Assembly: GCA_963675935.2 (NCBI GenBank)
Contig: CAXXPV010000001.1
Coordinates: 124,001-188,000 of the forward strand
DNA from: G963675935 sp963675935
GTDB taxonomy: Bacteria; Planctomycetota; Planctomycetia; Pirellulales; Thermoguttaceae
Length of the DNA stretch: 64,000 nt
Direction of reading: 5' to 3'
Below, piece after piece: positions 25,105 through 33,802 of the stretch. Every line of letters begins with the position of its first letter. Within the stretch, counting starts at the first letter, position 1. Below the pieces are notes generated by a model. It was not told the DNA's origin. It searched no databases and saw only the letters and a list, made by a program, of their open reading frames with translations. The translations under genes were made by a program, and so were the position numbers.

Positions 25105-25489
25105 TCGGAGAATGCAAAACCGCAAGCGGTTGTTTGCTTCTCGATTTCTGCTCTCTTCTCTCAAGTCCCTTCTTAAAAAAGCATGGGCGTCATGGGCAGA
25201 GTCCTTCTGCCCATGACGCCCTCGTCGCGCGACGCAACGTGCGCAGGCCGCGGAGGGGACGTCCACGACCCGCAAGAAAACAAAACGATTATTCCTCCGT
25301 TTAACCCCGGCGCCCCCGCCGGGCATTTTCGCCGCGTGGGCGAGGCGGCTATTGATTGTCAGATAATAAATGTCGGTATCAGTGGTGCTGGAAAGCACAT
25401 TCCGGAGGCTGTTAGCCTCCGGCTATTGCGACATTATCAAAGCCGGCACTCAATAAACAAATTCACTTTCGCCGTGTGGCTGCGGCCGC
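25105..25489. other. 385-base gap rich in small palindromes
   Basis: No gene is seen. It contains AAAACCGCAAGCGGTTG (25121-25137), a 16-bp hairpin GGGCGTCATGGGCAGA with its complement (25185-25221), and CCGGAGGCT-GTT-AGCCTCCGG (25402-25422). Any of these could end transcription from the converging genes on either side. Confidence 0.6.
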
Positions 25490-26677
25490 CTAAACCACTT
25501 CCTCCAGCTTCACCGCTCGCCGCTGCTCGGCCGCAAGCAAAGCCGCTTCCAACACCCGTTGTGTTTGATAAGCATCCTCGAAATCGGGCACCGGCACCGT
25601 CGGCGCCTCGCCGGCCAATACCCGCAATATGTCATAAGCCTGATTCGTGAAACAGTGCTCGTAGCCGATCAAGTGGGCGTCGGGCCACCAGTTGGCCACG
25701 TAGGGATGATCGGCGCCGTGGGTACACATGATCGTGCTCCAACCTTGTACACCGCGCGGCAACGTGGCGTCGTAATAAGACAATTCGTTCATCCGCTCGA
25801 AATCGAACTTGAGCGAACCCTTCGTTCCGTTGATCTCGAACCCGTTGCGGTTCTGGTTGCCCGTGGCCTGCCGAGCGGCCTCGAAGCTGCCGATCGCGCC
25901 GCCGGAGAAGCGGGCGAGGAACAACACGGCGTCGTCGACGGTGACTTTGCCCATACTGGACGAGCTTTTCAGCCCCGCGGCGATTCCACCGGAGGCGACG
26001 CCCGTCATCAGCTTCCGCTCCTTGATGAACGTTTCGGCGATGGCGCCGGAAACCTCCGTGACCTCCTGGCCAGTGACAAATCGGACCATATCGATGATGT
26101 GGGCGTTCAGGTCGCCGTGGGCACCGGAGCCAGCCAGCTTCTTGTCGAACCGCCAGGCCAAGGGGACCGACTCATCGGCCCAGTCTTGGAGATAGGCGGC
26201 CCGAACGTGGCGAATGTCGCCCAGTTTGCCGGCCTTCACCATTTGATGGGCAAACGCCACGGCGGGACAACGCCGGTAGTTGAACCAGACGAAGGTTTTG
26301 ACGTTGGCGGCCTTCGCGGCCTTGGCCATTTCGCGGGCGTCGGCCAGCGAGCCGGCGATGGGCTTTTCGCAGGAGCAAGGCTTTCCGGCGGCGATGGCCG
26401 CGCGAGCGACGGGGGCGTGCATGTAGTTCGGCGTCACGACATCGACCAGTCCGATTTCCGGCGAGCGAACAAGCTGCTCCCAATCGGTCGAGGCGTTTTT
26501 CCAGCCCCAGTTGTCGGCGAAAGCGCGGGGGTTTTCCTCCGGCTGCCCGAACACGGTATGCATGACGGGCACGAGCGGCGGCTTGAAGAACTTGGCAACC
26601 TGGCCCCAGGCGTTGGAATGAGACCGGCCCATGAAACCCTGCCCAACCATCGCCACGTTAATCGTCGGCATCGGCAT
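25490..26677 (-). CDS. Gfo/Idh/MocA-family oxidoreductase
   Basis: 395 residues from ATG 26677; the next ATG, two codons on, has better spacing from AGGGGAG and may be the real start. The N-terminal Rossmann fold begins INVAMVGQGFMGRSHSNAW. The EKP motif is in GKPCSCEKPIAGS, with the Lys expected to help hydride transfer. The C-terminal alpha/beta domain has GAHGDLNAHIIDMVRFVTG, where the catalytic His usually lies. These enzymes oxidise or reduce sugars and inositols with NAD(P), and Planctomycetes have many. There is no signal peptide. The substrate cannot be told and there is no sugar operon next to it. Confidence 0.9.
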   Translation of the reverse strand: MPMPTINVAMVGQGFMGRSHSNAWGQVAKFFKPPLVPVMHTVFGQPEENPRAFADNWGWKNASTDWEQLVRSPEIGLVDVVTPNYMHAPVARAAIAAGKPCSCEKPIAGSLADAREMAKAAKAANVKTFVWFNYRRCPAVAFAHQMVKAGKLGDIRHVRAAYLQDWADESVPLAWRFDKKLAGSGAHGDLNAHIIDMVRFVTGQEVTEVSGAIAETFIKERKLMTGVASGGIAAGLKSSSSMGKVTVDDAVLFLARFSGGAIGSFEAARQATGNQNRNGFEINGTKGSLKFDFERMNELSYYDATLPRGVQGWSTIMCTHGADHPYVANWWPDAHLIGYEHCFTNQAYDILRVLAGEAPTVPVPDFEDAYQTQRVLEAALLAAEQRRAVKLEEVV

Positions 26678-26784
26678 ACTCCCCTGCAAATGAATAAGCG
26701 GTGTGATGGAGAATGGTTATAGAGCGATTTTTCTATTCTGACAAGAGGCCGTGGTGGAAAAACCAGGGAATTGCAAAATCGTTT

Positions 26785-26849
26785 GTAGAACGGAATTTAT
26801 TCCGTTTTATCGCCTTTTTTTCTGGCAAACGGAATGAATTCCGTTCTGC
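26785..26849. repeat. palindromic repeat (AGAACGGAAT...ATTCCGTTCT)
   Basis: GTAGAACGGAATTTATTCCGTTT and its inverse AAACGGAATGAATTCCGTTCTGC-like arm flank a short T-rich spacer. Each arm also has its own smaller dyad (ACGGAAT/ATTCCGT). It lies in the gap before the gene at 26990. Confidence 0.8.
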
Positions 26850-26989
26850 TTTGCGATTCTCCCGAGGGAAAAACGGGGGAAAACCGATCTGGCAATTTGC
26901 CCGGAATCGGGGTACGATTGACAGGTTGGTGAAGGCATGACGCTTTTCCCGACAAATTAGGACAAAAAACCTTTTGGGAGGAGTCCCTT

Positions 26990-27559
26990 ATGGCACGCTG
27001 CAAACAGTACGATTGGCTCGTCGCGGTGGGAATCGCGTTGGTCGCCGGTTTGGCTTGTGGTTGGCTTTGGCCCCACACCCCCATTCACGCCGTGGCGACC
27101 GATCGCATCGACACGTTCGGCATGGCCACCGGCCCTGTCGATGGCGATGTTGAAGCCGTATACTTTCTCGATTTTCTCACCGGCGATCTCAAGGCGGTCG
27201 TGTTGGGGAAACAGGGCGGCAGTTGGAACGGATACTTCTTTGGCAACGTCGCGGCTGATTTGGGGATCGACCCGCAGAAGAACCCTCGGTATTTGATGGT
27301 CACGGGCATCGCCGCCTTGCGGCGCGCCGGCGGCAGCCGCCTCGAGCCGAGCAGCTCGATGTGTTACGTGGCGGAAATCACAACCGGCAAGGTCGCGGCC
27401 TATGCCGTGCCGTGGTCTCGTTCGATGTATGCCGCGGGCCAGCCGCAAAACCAGGCGTTGGTGTTGGTCGGCGTCACGCGATTCCGCCAGGCCATGGGCG
27501 CTGGCCCCGGCGCTGGGGCCGGCGCCGTGCCCACCGGTAAAAAAGCGAAAGGACAGTAA
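26990..27559 (+). CDS. membrane-anchored hypothetical protein, planctomycete type
   Basis: 189 residues. One N-terminal membrane helix (residues 10-28, LVAVGIALVAGLACGWLWP) is followed by a periplasmic-side domain with YFLDFLTGDLKAVVLGKQGG and DPQKNPRYLMVTGIAALRR, and a Gly/Ala/Pro tail. I believe similar proteins occur across Planctomycetes, without known function. GGGAGG lies 10 bases before the ATG. thiS starts 8 bases downstream, so all three genes to thiG may share a transcript, but nothing links this protein to thiamine. Confidence 0.75.
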   Translation: MARCKQYDWLVAVGIALVAGLACGWLWPHTPIHAVATDRIDTFGMATGPVDGDVEAVYFLDFLTGDLKAVVLGKQGGSWNGYFFGNVAADLGIDPQKNPRYLMVTGIAALRRAGGSRLEPSSSMCYVAEITTGKVAAYAVPWSRSMYAAGQPQNQALVLVGVTRFRQAMGAGPGAGAGAVPTGKKAKGQ

Positions 27560-27567
27560 TCGCTCCC

Positions 27568-27768
27568 ATGCAAATCACCTTGAACGGCCAAGCCCGCCAG
27601 ATCGCTGAGGGCGTCACCATCGCCGATCTGCTCGACGAACTGCGGTTGGCCGGCAAGCCGGTCGCCGTCGAGGTTAATCTCGAACTCGTTCCCCGGTCGC
27701 AACACGCCCAGCGCCGGTTGGCCGAGGGCGATCGTTTGGAAATTGTTACACTTGTGGGCGGAGGATAG
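27568..27768 (+). CDS. thiS: ThiS sulfur-carrier protein
   Basis: 66 residues, the usual size. Beta-grasp fold with N-terminus MQITLNGQARQIAEGVTIADLL and the obligatory C-terminal Gly-Gly (TLVGGG). It is adenylylated and then thiocarboxylated at that Gly and delivers sulfur to ThiG for the thiazole ring of thiamine. The protein has one Gly more than the common VVGG ending, but still ends in GG. It lies 105 bases before thiG. The gap contains a palindromic repeat and no visible TPP riboswitch. Confidence 0.93.
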   Translation: MQITLNGQARQIAEGVTIADLLDELRLAGKPVAVEVNLELVPRSQHAQRRLAEGDRLEIVTLVGGG

Positions 27769-27778
27769 CCGTCCGAAT

Positions 27779-27837
27779 TGTAGGAGGCGACTCCCGTCGC
27801 CGATTTTCCCGCGTTTGGCCGCGCCATCGGCGACTAC
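27779..27837. repeat. palindromic repeat, TGTAGGAGGCGAC family, copy 1
   Basis: TGTAGGAGGCGACTCC ... ATCGGCGACTACAGC in the thiS-thiG gap. The left arm is the same as the repeat found inside metXW at 46566-46647. The right arm is shorter and diverged here. Confidence 0.75.
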
Positions 27838-27873
27838 AGCCGCACTACAGTGCTTGATGAAGGATAATAAAAA

Positions 27874-28701
27874 GTGTCGGATGAATTGAAGATTGGTTCC
27901 CATCGGTTTTCCAGCCGGTTGATTGTCGGCACGGGAAAATACTCCAGCTACGAGGCGATGCAAGAGGCCCTCGACGTATCGGGCACCGAGTGCATCACCG
28001 TGGCGGTGCGCCGCGAGCGGTTGTTCGACGCCCAGGGCAAAAATCTGCTCGATTTCATCGACACGAAACGCTACACCATTCTGCCGAACACGGCCGGCTG
28101 CTTTACGGCCGACGACGCCGTTCGCGTGGCGCGTTTGGGTCGTGAAATCCTCTCGCAAATGGAGAACCCCGGCGCCGATTGGGTGAAGCTCGAAGTGCTT
28201 GGCGACAAGCGCACCCTGCTGCCCGATCCCGTGGCCAGTCTCGCGGCGACCGAAAAACTCGTGGCCGAGGGCTTTCAGGTGTTGGTCTACACGAGCGACG
28301 ATCCGGTGGTGGCGAAGCGGTTGAAGGAAGCCGGGGCCACGAGCGTCATGCCCGCCGGCAGTCCGATCGGCTCCGGCCAGGGCGTGTTGAATCCGAACGC
28401 CATTCGGATTTGCCTCGAATATCTCAAGGAAAACGATCCCGACTATCCGGTGATCGTCGATGCGGGCGTGGGCACGGCCAGCGACGTGACCGTGGCGATG
28501 GAGCTAGGCGCCGACGGCGTGTTGTTGAACACGGGCATCGCCCACGCGAAGGCGCCGGTGCAGATGGCCCGAGCCATGCGGTTGGCCTGTGAGTCGGGCC
28601 GCTTGGCGTATCTTGCCGGACGAATTCCGAAAAAACTCTACGCAACGGCAAGCAGTCCGACCGAGGGCGTTATTTCGCTCCGCGGCACGACGCCATCGTA
28701 A
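27874..28701 (+). CDS. thiG: thiazole synthase ThiG
   Basis: 275 residues with a GTG start (ATAAAAAGTGTCG). A (beta-alpha)8 barrel that condenses deoxyxylulose 5-phosphate, dehydroglycine and ThiS-carried sulfur into the thiazole phosphate. The Schiff-base Lys is K105 in DWVKLEVLGD. The phosphate- and ligand-binding blocks are GTGKYSSYEAMQ, NTAGCFTADDAV, MPAGSPIGSGQG and VDAGVGTASDV, all intact. A Shine-Dalgarno (AAGGAT) lies 8 bases before the GTG. It forms a thiS-thiG unit; thiH, thiO and thiC are not in the window. Confidence 0.96.
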   Translation: MSDELKIGSHRFSSRLIVGTGKYSSYEAMQEALDVSGTECITVAVRRERLFDAQGKNLLDFIDTKRYTILPNTAGCFTADDAVRVARLGREILSQMENPGADWVKLEVLGDKRTLLPDPVASLAATEKLVAEGFQVLVYTSDDPVVAKRLKEAGATSVMPAGSPIGSGQGVLNPNAIRICLEYLKENDPDYPVIVDAGVGTASDVTVAMELGADGVLLNTGIAHAKAPVQMARAMRLACESGRLAYLAGRIPKKLYATASSPTEGVISLRGTTPS

Positions 28702-28736
28702 AGCGAGCGGGGGCGGCAAGAAATCCCGGCACAACG

Positions 28737-28802
28737 GTCATTCTGAGCGCGGCGAAGAATTTCCTCGGCGTCACGGAGATTTTTCGCTACGTTCAGAATG
28801 AC
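28737..28802. repeat. GTCATTCTGAGCG core palindrome, solo copy
   Basis: GTCATTCTGAGCGCGGCGAAG ... TTCGCTACGTTCAGAATGAC-like inverse arm, with several mismatches. It has no flanking terminal repeats, unlike the copies within the elements at 43705 and 49037. Confidence 0.75.
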
Positions 28803-29034
28803 AAAATCGCGGGAAAATGGACCAGCCCCCGGTTGCTCTCGGGTCCGTTTGCATCGGAAAAATCAATTGCCTTGTGTTTAGGCTATGCTATTATCGAATG
28901 GATATTGACGCCGCGGGCGGAGAATTCCTGGGTGATGCCGGCGGATGGAGGGTTGAAAAGCGGGAGTTACCCCCCCTGAATGCCCGACATTACTTTATGG
29001 AAAGCTATTGACCATCGGGACCGTATGCAATTTT

Positions 29035-29107
29035 GTTTAGCCGGCGAGCTTGCTCGCCGCGTGGGAAGTCGCCCACGAAACGCGGCGGGCAAGCCCGCCG
29101 GCTAAAC
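29035..29107. repeat. REP palindrome, GTTTAGCCGGCG family, copy 2
   Basis: Same arms as the copy at 22068, and also followed by TCCAATGTTGCAT, so the conserved unit extends at least 15 bases beyond the palindrome. Confidence 0.9.
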
Positions 29108-29163
29108 ATTCCAATGTTGCATGGCTATTCCGCTGGAAAACGTAGGATGCACAACGGGGGGAG

Positions 29164-30420
29164 ATGATGAAGGACGTGCTGGCGGTGATTTTGGCGGGCG
29201 GTAAAGGCTCCAGGCTCGAGCCGCTTACCCGCGATCGGGCAAAACCGGCTGTTCCCTTTGGTGGGGCTTATCGAATTATCGACTTCACCCTCTCGAACTG
29301 TCTCAATAGTGGGGTGCGAAAGAATCTCGTCCTCACCCAGTACAAGGCGATGAGTCTCGACCGGCACATCAACCTCGGCTGGCAATCCTATCTCTGCCGC
29401 GAGTTGGGCGAGTTCATCGAGGTCGTCCCGCCCCAGCAACGCATTGACGAGCACTGGTATCAGGGCACCGCCGACGCCGTCTATCAAAACATCTACACGA
29501 TCGAAAAAGAGCGTCCGAAATACGTCGTGATCCTGGCCGGCGACCACATCTACAAGATGAACTACGCCAAGCTGGTCGAACGGCACATCGAGAGCGGCGC
29601 CGACATCACTGTCGGCACGCTTCCGGTGGGAGTCCACGCGGCGGCGGGCCAGTTCGGCGTTGTCGAGGTCGATGTCGGCAGCCGCGTCGTCGGTTTCGAG
29701 GAAAAGCCGTCGCACCCGAAGCCCATCCCCGGCGACCCGCACCGCGCCCTGGCCTCGATGGGCATTTACGTGTCTTCAGCCCGGTTCCTCTTCGAACAGC
29801 TCTGCCTCGACGCCACGAAGCGCGGCAGCCACCACGACTTCGGCCGCGACATCATCCCTTCGCTGATCGAATCGCATCGCGTGTTCGCCTATCCGTTCAT
29901 GGACGAAAACCGCAAAAAAGAAGCCTACTGGCGCGATGTCGGCACGATGGACGCCTACTACGACGCCAACATGGACCTGATCTCCGTCGATCCGCAATTG
30001 AACCTGTACGACGCCCAGTGGCCGATCCGCACCTATCAGCCAAACCTGCCGGCGCCGAAGTTCGTCTTCGCCGAGAAGGGCGAGGGCGCCCGCTGCGGAA
30101 CGGCGCTGGACAGCATCGTTTGTCAGGGCTGCATCGTCTCGGGCGGTCAAGTCGAGCGTTCGATCCTTGGGCCGGATTCCCGCATCAACAGCTATGCCCA
30201 GGTGAGCGATTCCATTTTGTTCGAGGGCGTGAACGTCGGGCGCTACGCCAAGATACGCCGTGCGATCATCGACAAGGGAGTTCACATTCCCTCGGGGATC
30301 GAAATCGGCTACGACCACGACCTCGATCGCAGCCGCGGGTTCACCATCACCGAGACGGGCGTCACGGTCATCGCCAAAACCCACGGCGTCGAGCACTTTT
30401 TGGAAAAGCCGAAAGGGTAG
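29164..30420 (+). CDS. glgC: glucose-1-phosphate adenylyltransferase
   Basis: 418 residues, the normal length. It makes ADP-glucose, the committed donor for glycogen. The N-terminal nucleotidyltransferase opens with VILAGGKGSRLEPLTRDRAKPAVPFGG, containing the pyrophosphorylase motif and the Lys that binds the activator. GTADAV and the VVILAGDHIYKMNY catalytic block follow, then GFEEKP and YWRDVGTMDAYYDANMDL. The C-terminal left-handed helix repeats carry SILGPDSRINSYAQV and VNVGRYAKIRRAIID. GGGGGGAG lies just before ATGATG. No other glycogen gene is in the window. Confidence 0.97.
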   Translation: MMKDVLAVILAGGKGSRLEPLTRDRAKPAVPFGGAYRIIDFTLSNCLNSGVRKNLVLTQYKAMSLDRHINLGWQSYLCRELGEFIEVVPPQQRIDEHWYQGTADAVYQNIYTIEKERPKYVVILAGDHIYKMNYAKLVERHIESGADITVGTLPVGVHAAAGQFGVVEVDVGSRVVGFEEKPSHPKPIPGDPHRALASMGIYVSSARFLFEQLCLDATKRGSHHDFGRDIIPSLIESHRVFAYPFMDENRKKEAYWRDVGTMDAYYDANMDLISVDPQLNLYDAQWPIRTYQPNLPAPKFVFAEKGEGARCGTALDSIVCQGCIVSGGQVERSILGPDSRINSYAQVSDSILFEGVNVGRYAKIRRAIIDKGVHIPSGIEIGYDHDLDRSRGFTITETGVTVIAKTHGVEHFLEKPKG

Positions 30421-30907
30421 TCGTGCATTTTTCGTCGCGCGGGGACCATTGCGCAACAACGTGTTTGTGTTTTGCTTTTTGGCTTTTTATATACCTTGCA
30501 CGGTAACAAACGAGACACTACGTCAACCAATACGTGCAACTGAAATACGCTTGTTCTTGCGAGGAATCCGGGATGATCGCGGCCGAGAAGCCGATCAGCC
30601 GATCGAGCGCGGCAACGCCGAGTCTCGCCCCGCCCCCCTCCGTGCATTCACCGAACGCTCACTGCGAAACCGCAAGCGGCTAACGTAGAGAGCGTGTGAA
30701 ATCGCAAGCGACTAGAGTAGAGAGCGTGTGAAATCGCAAGCGACTAGAGTAGAGAGCGTGCGAAATCGCAAGCGGCTAACGTAGAGAGCGTGTGAAATCG
30801 CAAGCGACTAGAGTAGAGAGCGTGCGAAATCGCAAGCGGATTGTTCGACGCGATGTGTTTCTCCACTCTCCACACTCCACTCTCCACTCTCCACTCTCCA
30901 CTAGCCA
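30421..30907. other. 487-base gap with tandem repeats
   Basis: No gene. It holds five copies of a 32-bp tandem repeat (30685-30844) and a seven-base repeat array CTCCACT (30861-30911). The first 260 bases show no coding pattern. Confidence 0.6.
30685..30844 (+). repeat. 32-bp tandem repeat, five copies
   Basis: Units begin GTAGAGAGCG at 30685, 30717, 30749, 30781 and 30813. Each contains GAAATCGCAAGCG followed by GACTAGA or GGCTAAC, so two variants alternate. The core AATCGCAAGCG recalls the AACCGCAAGCGGTT palindrome found in other gaps. There are no spacers, so this is not a CRISPR. Confidence 0.92.
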
Positions 30908-30911
30908 CTAG
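30861..30911 (+). repeat. seven-base array (CTCCACT)n
   Basis: Seven successive 7-mers of or near CTCCACT (one CTCCACA, one AGCCACT) that run up to and just into the stop codon of the BBP7 gene at 30908. Confidence 0.85.
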
Positions 30912-32554
30912 AAATTGTACGTCAGCCCGACGAAAGCTCCGTGCAGCAACAAACTGCTGTAGTGCGAAACGGCCTCGATTTCAGGCGTGTCGCAGATGTA
31001 CTGCGGGAACTGGTCGTCGGCCAATCCGACGCCCGTGACGGCCACGACGCGATAGCCCGCCCTGGCGCTCCAGTTCTGCGAGAATTGCCAATCAAGGCCC
31101 GCGTCGATCTGCGTCAGGAAGGCGATGCCGTTGCGCGACGCATTAACCGGGAAACTCGCGTAGGGTCCGCGTCCCTGAATGCCGTTGCCCGTGGCGGCCT
31201 CGAAGTCGCTGTCCATGAAATTGTCGTAGAGGCCGACCTTCGGCGCGATGTACACCCGCACGTTGTTCCACACGCGGTACGTGGCGTCGAAGCCAAACTG
31301 GGCGCCGACCAGATTGTTCGTGATCTTGTCGCTTAAAGAAGCCGTATTGGCGAGGTCGCCCCAGCCGGTGGCGTCGTGGGCCAGGGAGCTGAATTCCAGA
31401 TAGTCCTGGAATCGGAAATACCGCACGCCCAACGACCAGCCGATGTCCCACGGCGAATCGCAACCACAGGCCAATTGCTGGCGAACCAGGTTGACTTCGA
31501 GGTTGTGGAATTCGTCTTTCCGCCACAGCCGATGTTCCTGGGCGCCGTCGAACCAGTCTTGGGCAAGCGCGTTGCCGAAGTAAAGGGAGTTCAAATCCAA
31601 CGGGGTGCTGACATAGCCGCCGGGGACGGAAGTGTTTTGGCCGCCGGAGAACGGATCGGTGGTCCAGTAAACCGCTTCGAGGGCGTAAGGCGTGCATCCG
31701 CAGCAGAAGCGGCGGCCGAATCGCACCTCGCCGCCCCAACGCCAATCCAGATCAAACTGCGTGTTGGTCAACTGAATCGTCTCTTGCTGATCGACGTAGC
31801 TGGTCCATAGGCGGCGTCCGTTGCTGCGGCCCATCACCAAGGCCGACACCGAGGCGTACCAAGGGCAAGACACGCATTGATCGCAATCGACCGCGGGTCC
31901 GCATCCGCCGTTGTCGCACCCGGCGTTGCAATTCTGATCGGCAAGCATCTGGTTCATCATGCCCGAGCCTTGGGGGGCCGGAGCATCGCCGGAAACAGCC
32001 GCGGGATCAAAAGCAGGCCCGGCCGGAGCAATTGGCGGCGCGGGAATCGGCTGCATGGGCGCCGGCTGCGGCGCGGGCGTTTGATAGGAAGCCGGAGTCG
32101 GATACCGATACTGGGCACCCGGCTGATACGGTTGGTAGCGGGCCGCGGTAGTCGGCTGCGCCGGATAGCGATAGGTCTGCGGCAACTGATACGTGGTTCT
32201 CGCGGCCGATTGTGCTGGGGCATATTGCGGCTGAGCCGGAGCGGCATATTGGTACTGCGGCTGAGCCGGAGCGGCATATTGGTACTGCGGCTGAGCCGGA
32301 GCGGCATATTGGTACTGCGGCTGCGATGGATACTGCGGCTGCGGAGAATACGTGGAATTTGCCGGCTGAATCGCCGCCGGTTGGATCGGCGCCGCGTCGG
32401 TGCTTGGATACGCCGCCGGCGCCGCGTAGGCTGGGGCCGCGTTCTGTTGAACCGCCGGCAGCATCTCGGGCGAACCGTACAATCCATATTGGGCCGACGC
32501 CGTCGAAACGCTTGCCGCCAAAGTCGCCAGTAACACCATCCCGAGAAGCCGCAT
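30908..32554 (-). CDS. BBP7-family outer-membrane beta-barrel protein
   Basis: 548 residues from ATG 32554 (AAGGAG 8 bases upstream); the longer frame running into parA is not coding. A signal peptide (MRLLGMVLLATLAASVSTASA) is followed by a long Pro/Gln/Tyr/Ala-rich region (about 30-190) with the ten-residue repeat QPQYQYAAPA, then a Cys cluster (CNAGCDNGGCGPAVDCDQC). The C-terminal barrel has alternating strands and ends in SSLLLHGAFVGLTYNF with a terminal Phe, the usual outer-membrane insertion signal. The barrel matches what I know of BBP7 proteins in Planctomycetes. It is presumably in the outer membrane; the role is unknown. Confidence 0.85.
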   Translation of the reverse strand: MRLLGMVLLATLAASVSTASAQYGLYGSPEMLPAVQQNAAPAYAAPAAYPSTDAAPIQPAAIQPANSTYSPQPQYPSQPQYQYAAPAQPQYQYAAPAQPQYQYAAPAQPQYAPAQSAARTTYQLPQTYRYPAQPTTAARYQPYQPGAQYRYPTPASYQTPAPQPAPMQPIPAPPIAPAGPAFDPAAVSGDAPAPQGSGMMNQMLADQNCNAGCDNGGCGPAVDCDQCVSCPWYASVSALVMGRSNGRRLWTSYVDQQETIQLTNTQFDLDWRWGGEVRFGRRFCCGCTPYALEAVYWTTDPFSGGQNTSVPGGYVSTPLDLNSLYFGNALAQDWFDGAQEHRLWRKDEFHNLEVNLVRQQLACGCDSPWDIGWSLGVRYFRFQDYLEFSSLAHDATGWGDLANTASLSDKITNNLVGAQFGFDATYRVWNNVRVYIAPKVGLYDNFMDSDFEAATGNGIQGRGPYASFPVNASRNGIAFLTQIDAGLDWQFSQNWSARAGYRVVAVTGVGLADDQFPQYICDTPEIEAVSHYSSLLLHGAFVGLTYNF

Positions 32555-32898
32555 TGCAGGACTCCTTATCAGCCGATCCGGTTCATCCGACATACTCGCT
32601 ATTGGCATCGTCGCGGGCGATGACGCGGATTTGAGGAAACCAACGCTTGTCGGGCTTTTTTCCAATAGCGCGACGCACCAATCGGCGTTGTCGTTGAAGT
32701 TGCCCAAGATGTAGATTCGGCCGCAGTGCAAAAAGCCGACGCAATCGGAAAAGTCTAACTCGCTTTTCTCGCCAGTCGAGAAAAAACGACGACAGCGCGT
32801 CCGTTTAGCTGGCGAGCTTGCTCGCCGCGAAAGGGCGATGAATCCGCCAAAAACGCGGCGAACAAGTTCGCCGGCTAAACGGTGGCGGAATAGGCAGC
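32555..32898. other. gap between BBP7 gene and parA
   Basis: No gene is seen in these 344 bases. It contains the AAGGAG site of the BBP7 gene, the GTTTAGC-type palindrome at 32803-32880, and a promoter-sized stretch without recognisable consensus. Confidence 0.45.
32803..32880. repeat. REP palindrome, GTTTAGCCGGCG family, copy 3
   Basis: GTTTAGCTGGCGAGC ... TTCGCCGGCTAAAC. The right arm has changed (AACAAGTTCGCCGG in place of GGCAAGCCCGCCGG), so it is a diverged copy. Confidence 0.88.
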
Positions 32899-33690
32899 CT
32901 ACCCGTTTCCCCCGGCGATTTCCTCGGCCAGCCGCTTGTAGTCCTCGGCGCCGTGCGACTCGGGAGCGTACTGAAAAATCGACTTGCCGAAACTCGGCGC
33001 CTCGGCCAACCGAACATTCCGGCGTATCCGGGTCTGAAAAGTCTGCGCGCCGGCCCAGGGGGTCGCCTGGCCCTGGGCTTTTTGGAAGAAATCGTCCACG
33101 TCCTGGCCGACCTCGACCGCCAACCGCGTGCCGGCGTCGTACATGCAGAGAATCACGCCGGAAAGCTTGAGTTGATCGTTGAGCCGCTCGGCCACCAGGT
33201 CGATCGTATCGAGTAGCTTGCTCAGGCCGTGCAGGGCGAAATAGTGCGGCTGCAAGGGAATGAACACTTCGCTGACTGCCGCCAGGGCGTTGATCGTCAG
33301 AATGCCCAGCGAGGGAGGACAGTCGATAAACAGGTAATCGACCTCGGGCGGATCGTCGCGCAGCTTGTCGCGGAGGATCGATTCCCGGCCGATCACACTG
33401 ACCAATTCCAACTCGGCCGCCGCGAGGTCGAGACTCGATGGAACCAGCCAAAGATTATCACTCACCGGGCGGCACACCTCGCCGATGCGTGTTTTGCCGG
33501 TAAGCACCTGATAGATCGAAAGCTCGTCGGGCGCGGGCTCGATGCCGAAGTGCAACGTGGCATGGGCCTGGGGATCGAGGTCCACCAGACACACCCGCTG
33601 GCCGGTGGCGGCCAGCGCGGCGCTCAAATTCACCGCGGTGGTCGTTTTTCCCACCCCGCCCTTCTGATTCATAATGGCAATGGAACGCAT
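32899..33690 (-). CDS. parA: ParA/Soj-family ATPase
   Basis: 263 residues. The deviant Walker A is KGGVGKTT (10-17), with VDLDPQAHATLHFG as A' box and YLFIDCPPSLGI as Walker B. The family member moves DNA or protein cargo by ATP-driven binding to the nucleoid. Length is that of a chromosomal Soj/ParA. No parB or parS-like site is seen next to it, so it could instead be an orphan ParA that positions other complexes. The start ATG at 33690 is followed directly by MNQKGG. The upstream gap holds the seven-base repeat arrays. Confidence 0.92.
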   Translation of the reverse strand: MRSIAIMNQKGGVGKTTTAVNLSAALAATGQRVCLVDLDPQAHATLHFGIEPAPDELSIYQVLTGKTRIGEVCRPVSDNLWLVPSSLDLAAAELELVSVIGRESILRDKLRDDPPEVDYLFIDCPPSLGILTINALAAVSEVFIPLQPHYFALHGLSKLLDTIDLVAERLNDQLKLSGVILCMYDAGTRLAVEVGQDVDDFFQKAQGQATPWAGAQTFQTRIRRNVRLAEAPSFGKSIFQYAPESHGAEDYKRLAEEIAGGNG

Positions 33691-33719
33691 GGGAGAGTGA
33701 GGGGCTGGGGACTAGGGGG

Positions 33720-33793
33720 TTTTAGGTCTTGGGTCTTAGGTTTTAGGTCTTAGGTTTTAGGTTTTAGGTCTTAGGTTTTAGGTTTTGGGTCTT
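33720..33793 (+). repeat. seven-base array (YTTRGGT)n, over ten units
   Basis: From 33721: TTTAGGT, CTTGGGT, CTTAGGT, TTTAGGT, CTTAGGT, TTTAGGT, TTTAGGT, CTTAGGT, TTTAGGT, TTTGGGT, CTTGG. The period of 7 is strict over 74 bases. It lies upstream of the parA start. Confidence 0.93.
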
Positions 33794-33802
33794 GGCACGA
33801 AG

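Larger units (their letters stand above)
28702..29163. other. 462-base gap with two palindromic repeats
   Basis: No convincing gene; a 64-codon frame at 28817-29011 has no ribosome site or domain. It contains the GTCATTCTGAGCG-type core at 28737-28802 and a GTTTAGCCGGCG palindrome at 29035-29107. Confidence 0.5.

Noticed and set aside
27560..27873. TPP riboswitch for thiS-thiG
   Set aside because: No CTGAGA or ACCTGA-type core is found before the 26990 gene, thiS or thiG; the thiS-thiG gap holds a palindromic repeat instead.
28817..29011. 64-codon open frame after thiG
   Set aside because: No ribosome site or domain; it sits in a gap full of repeats and looks like chance.
30685..30844. 32-bp direct repeats suggesting a CRISPR array
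   Set aside because: The units are contiguous with no spacers and there are no cas genes nearby; it is a plain tandem repeat.
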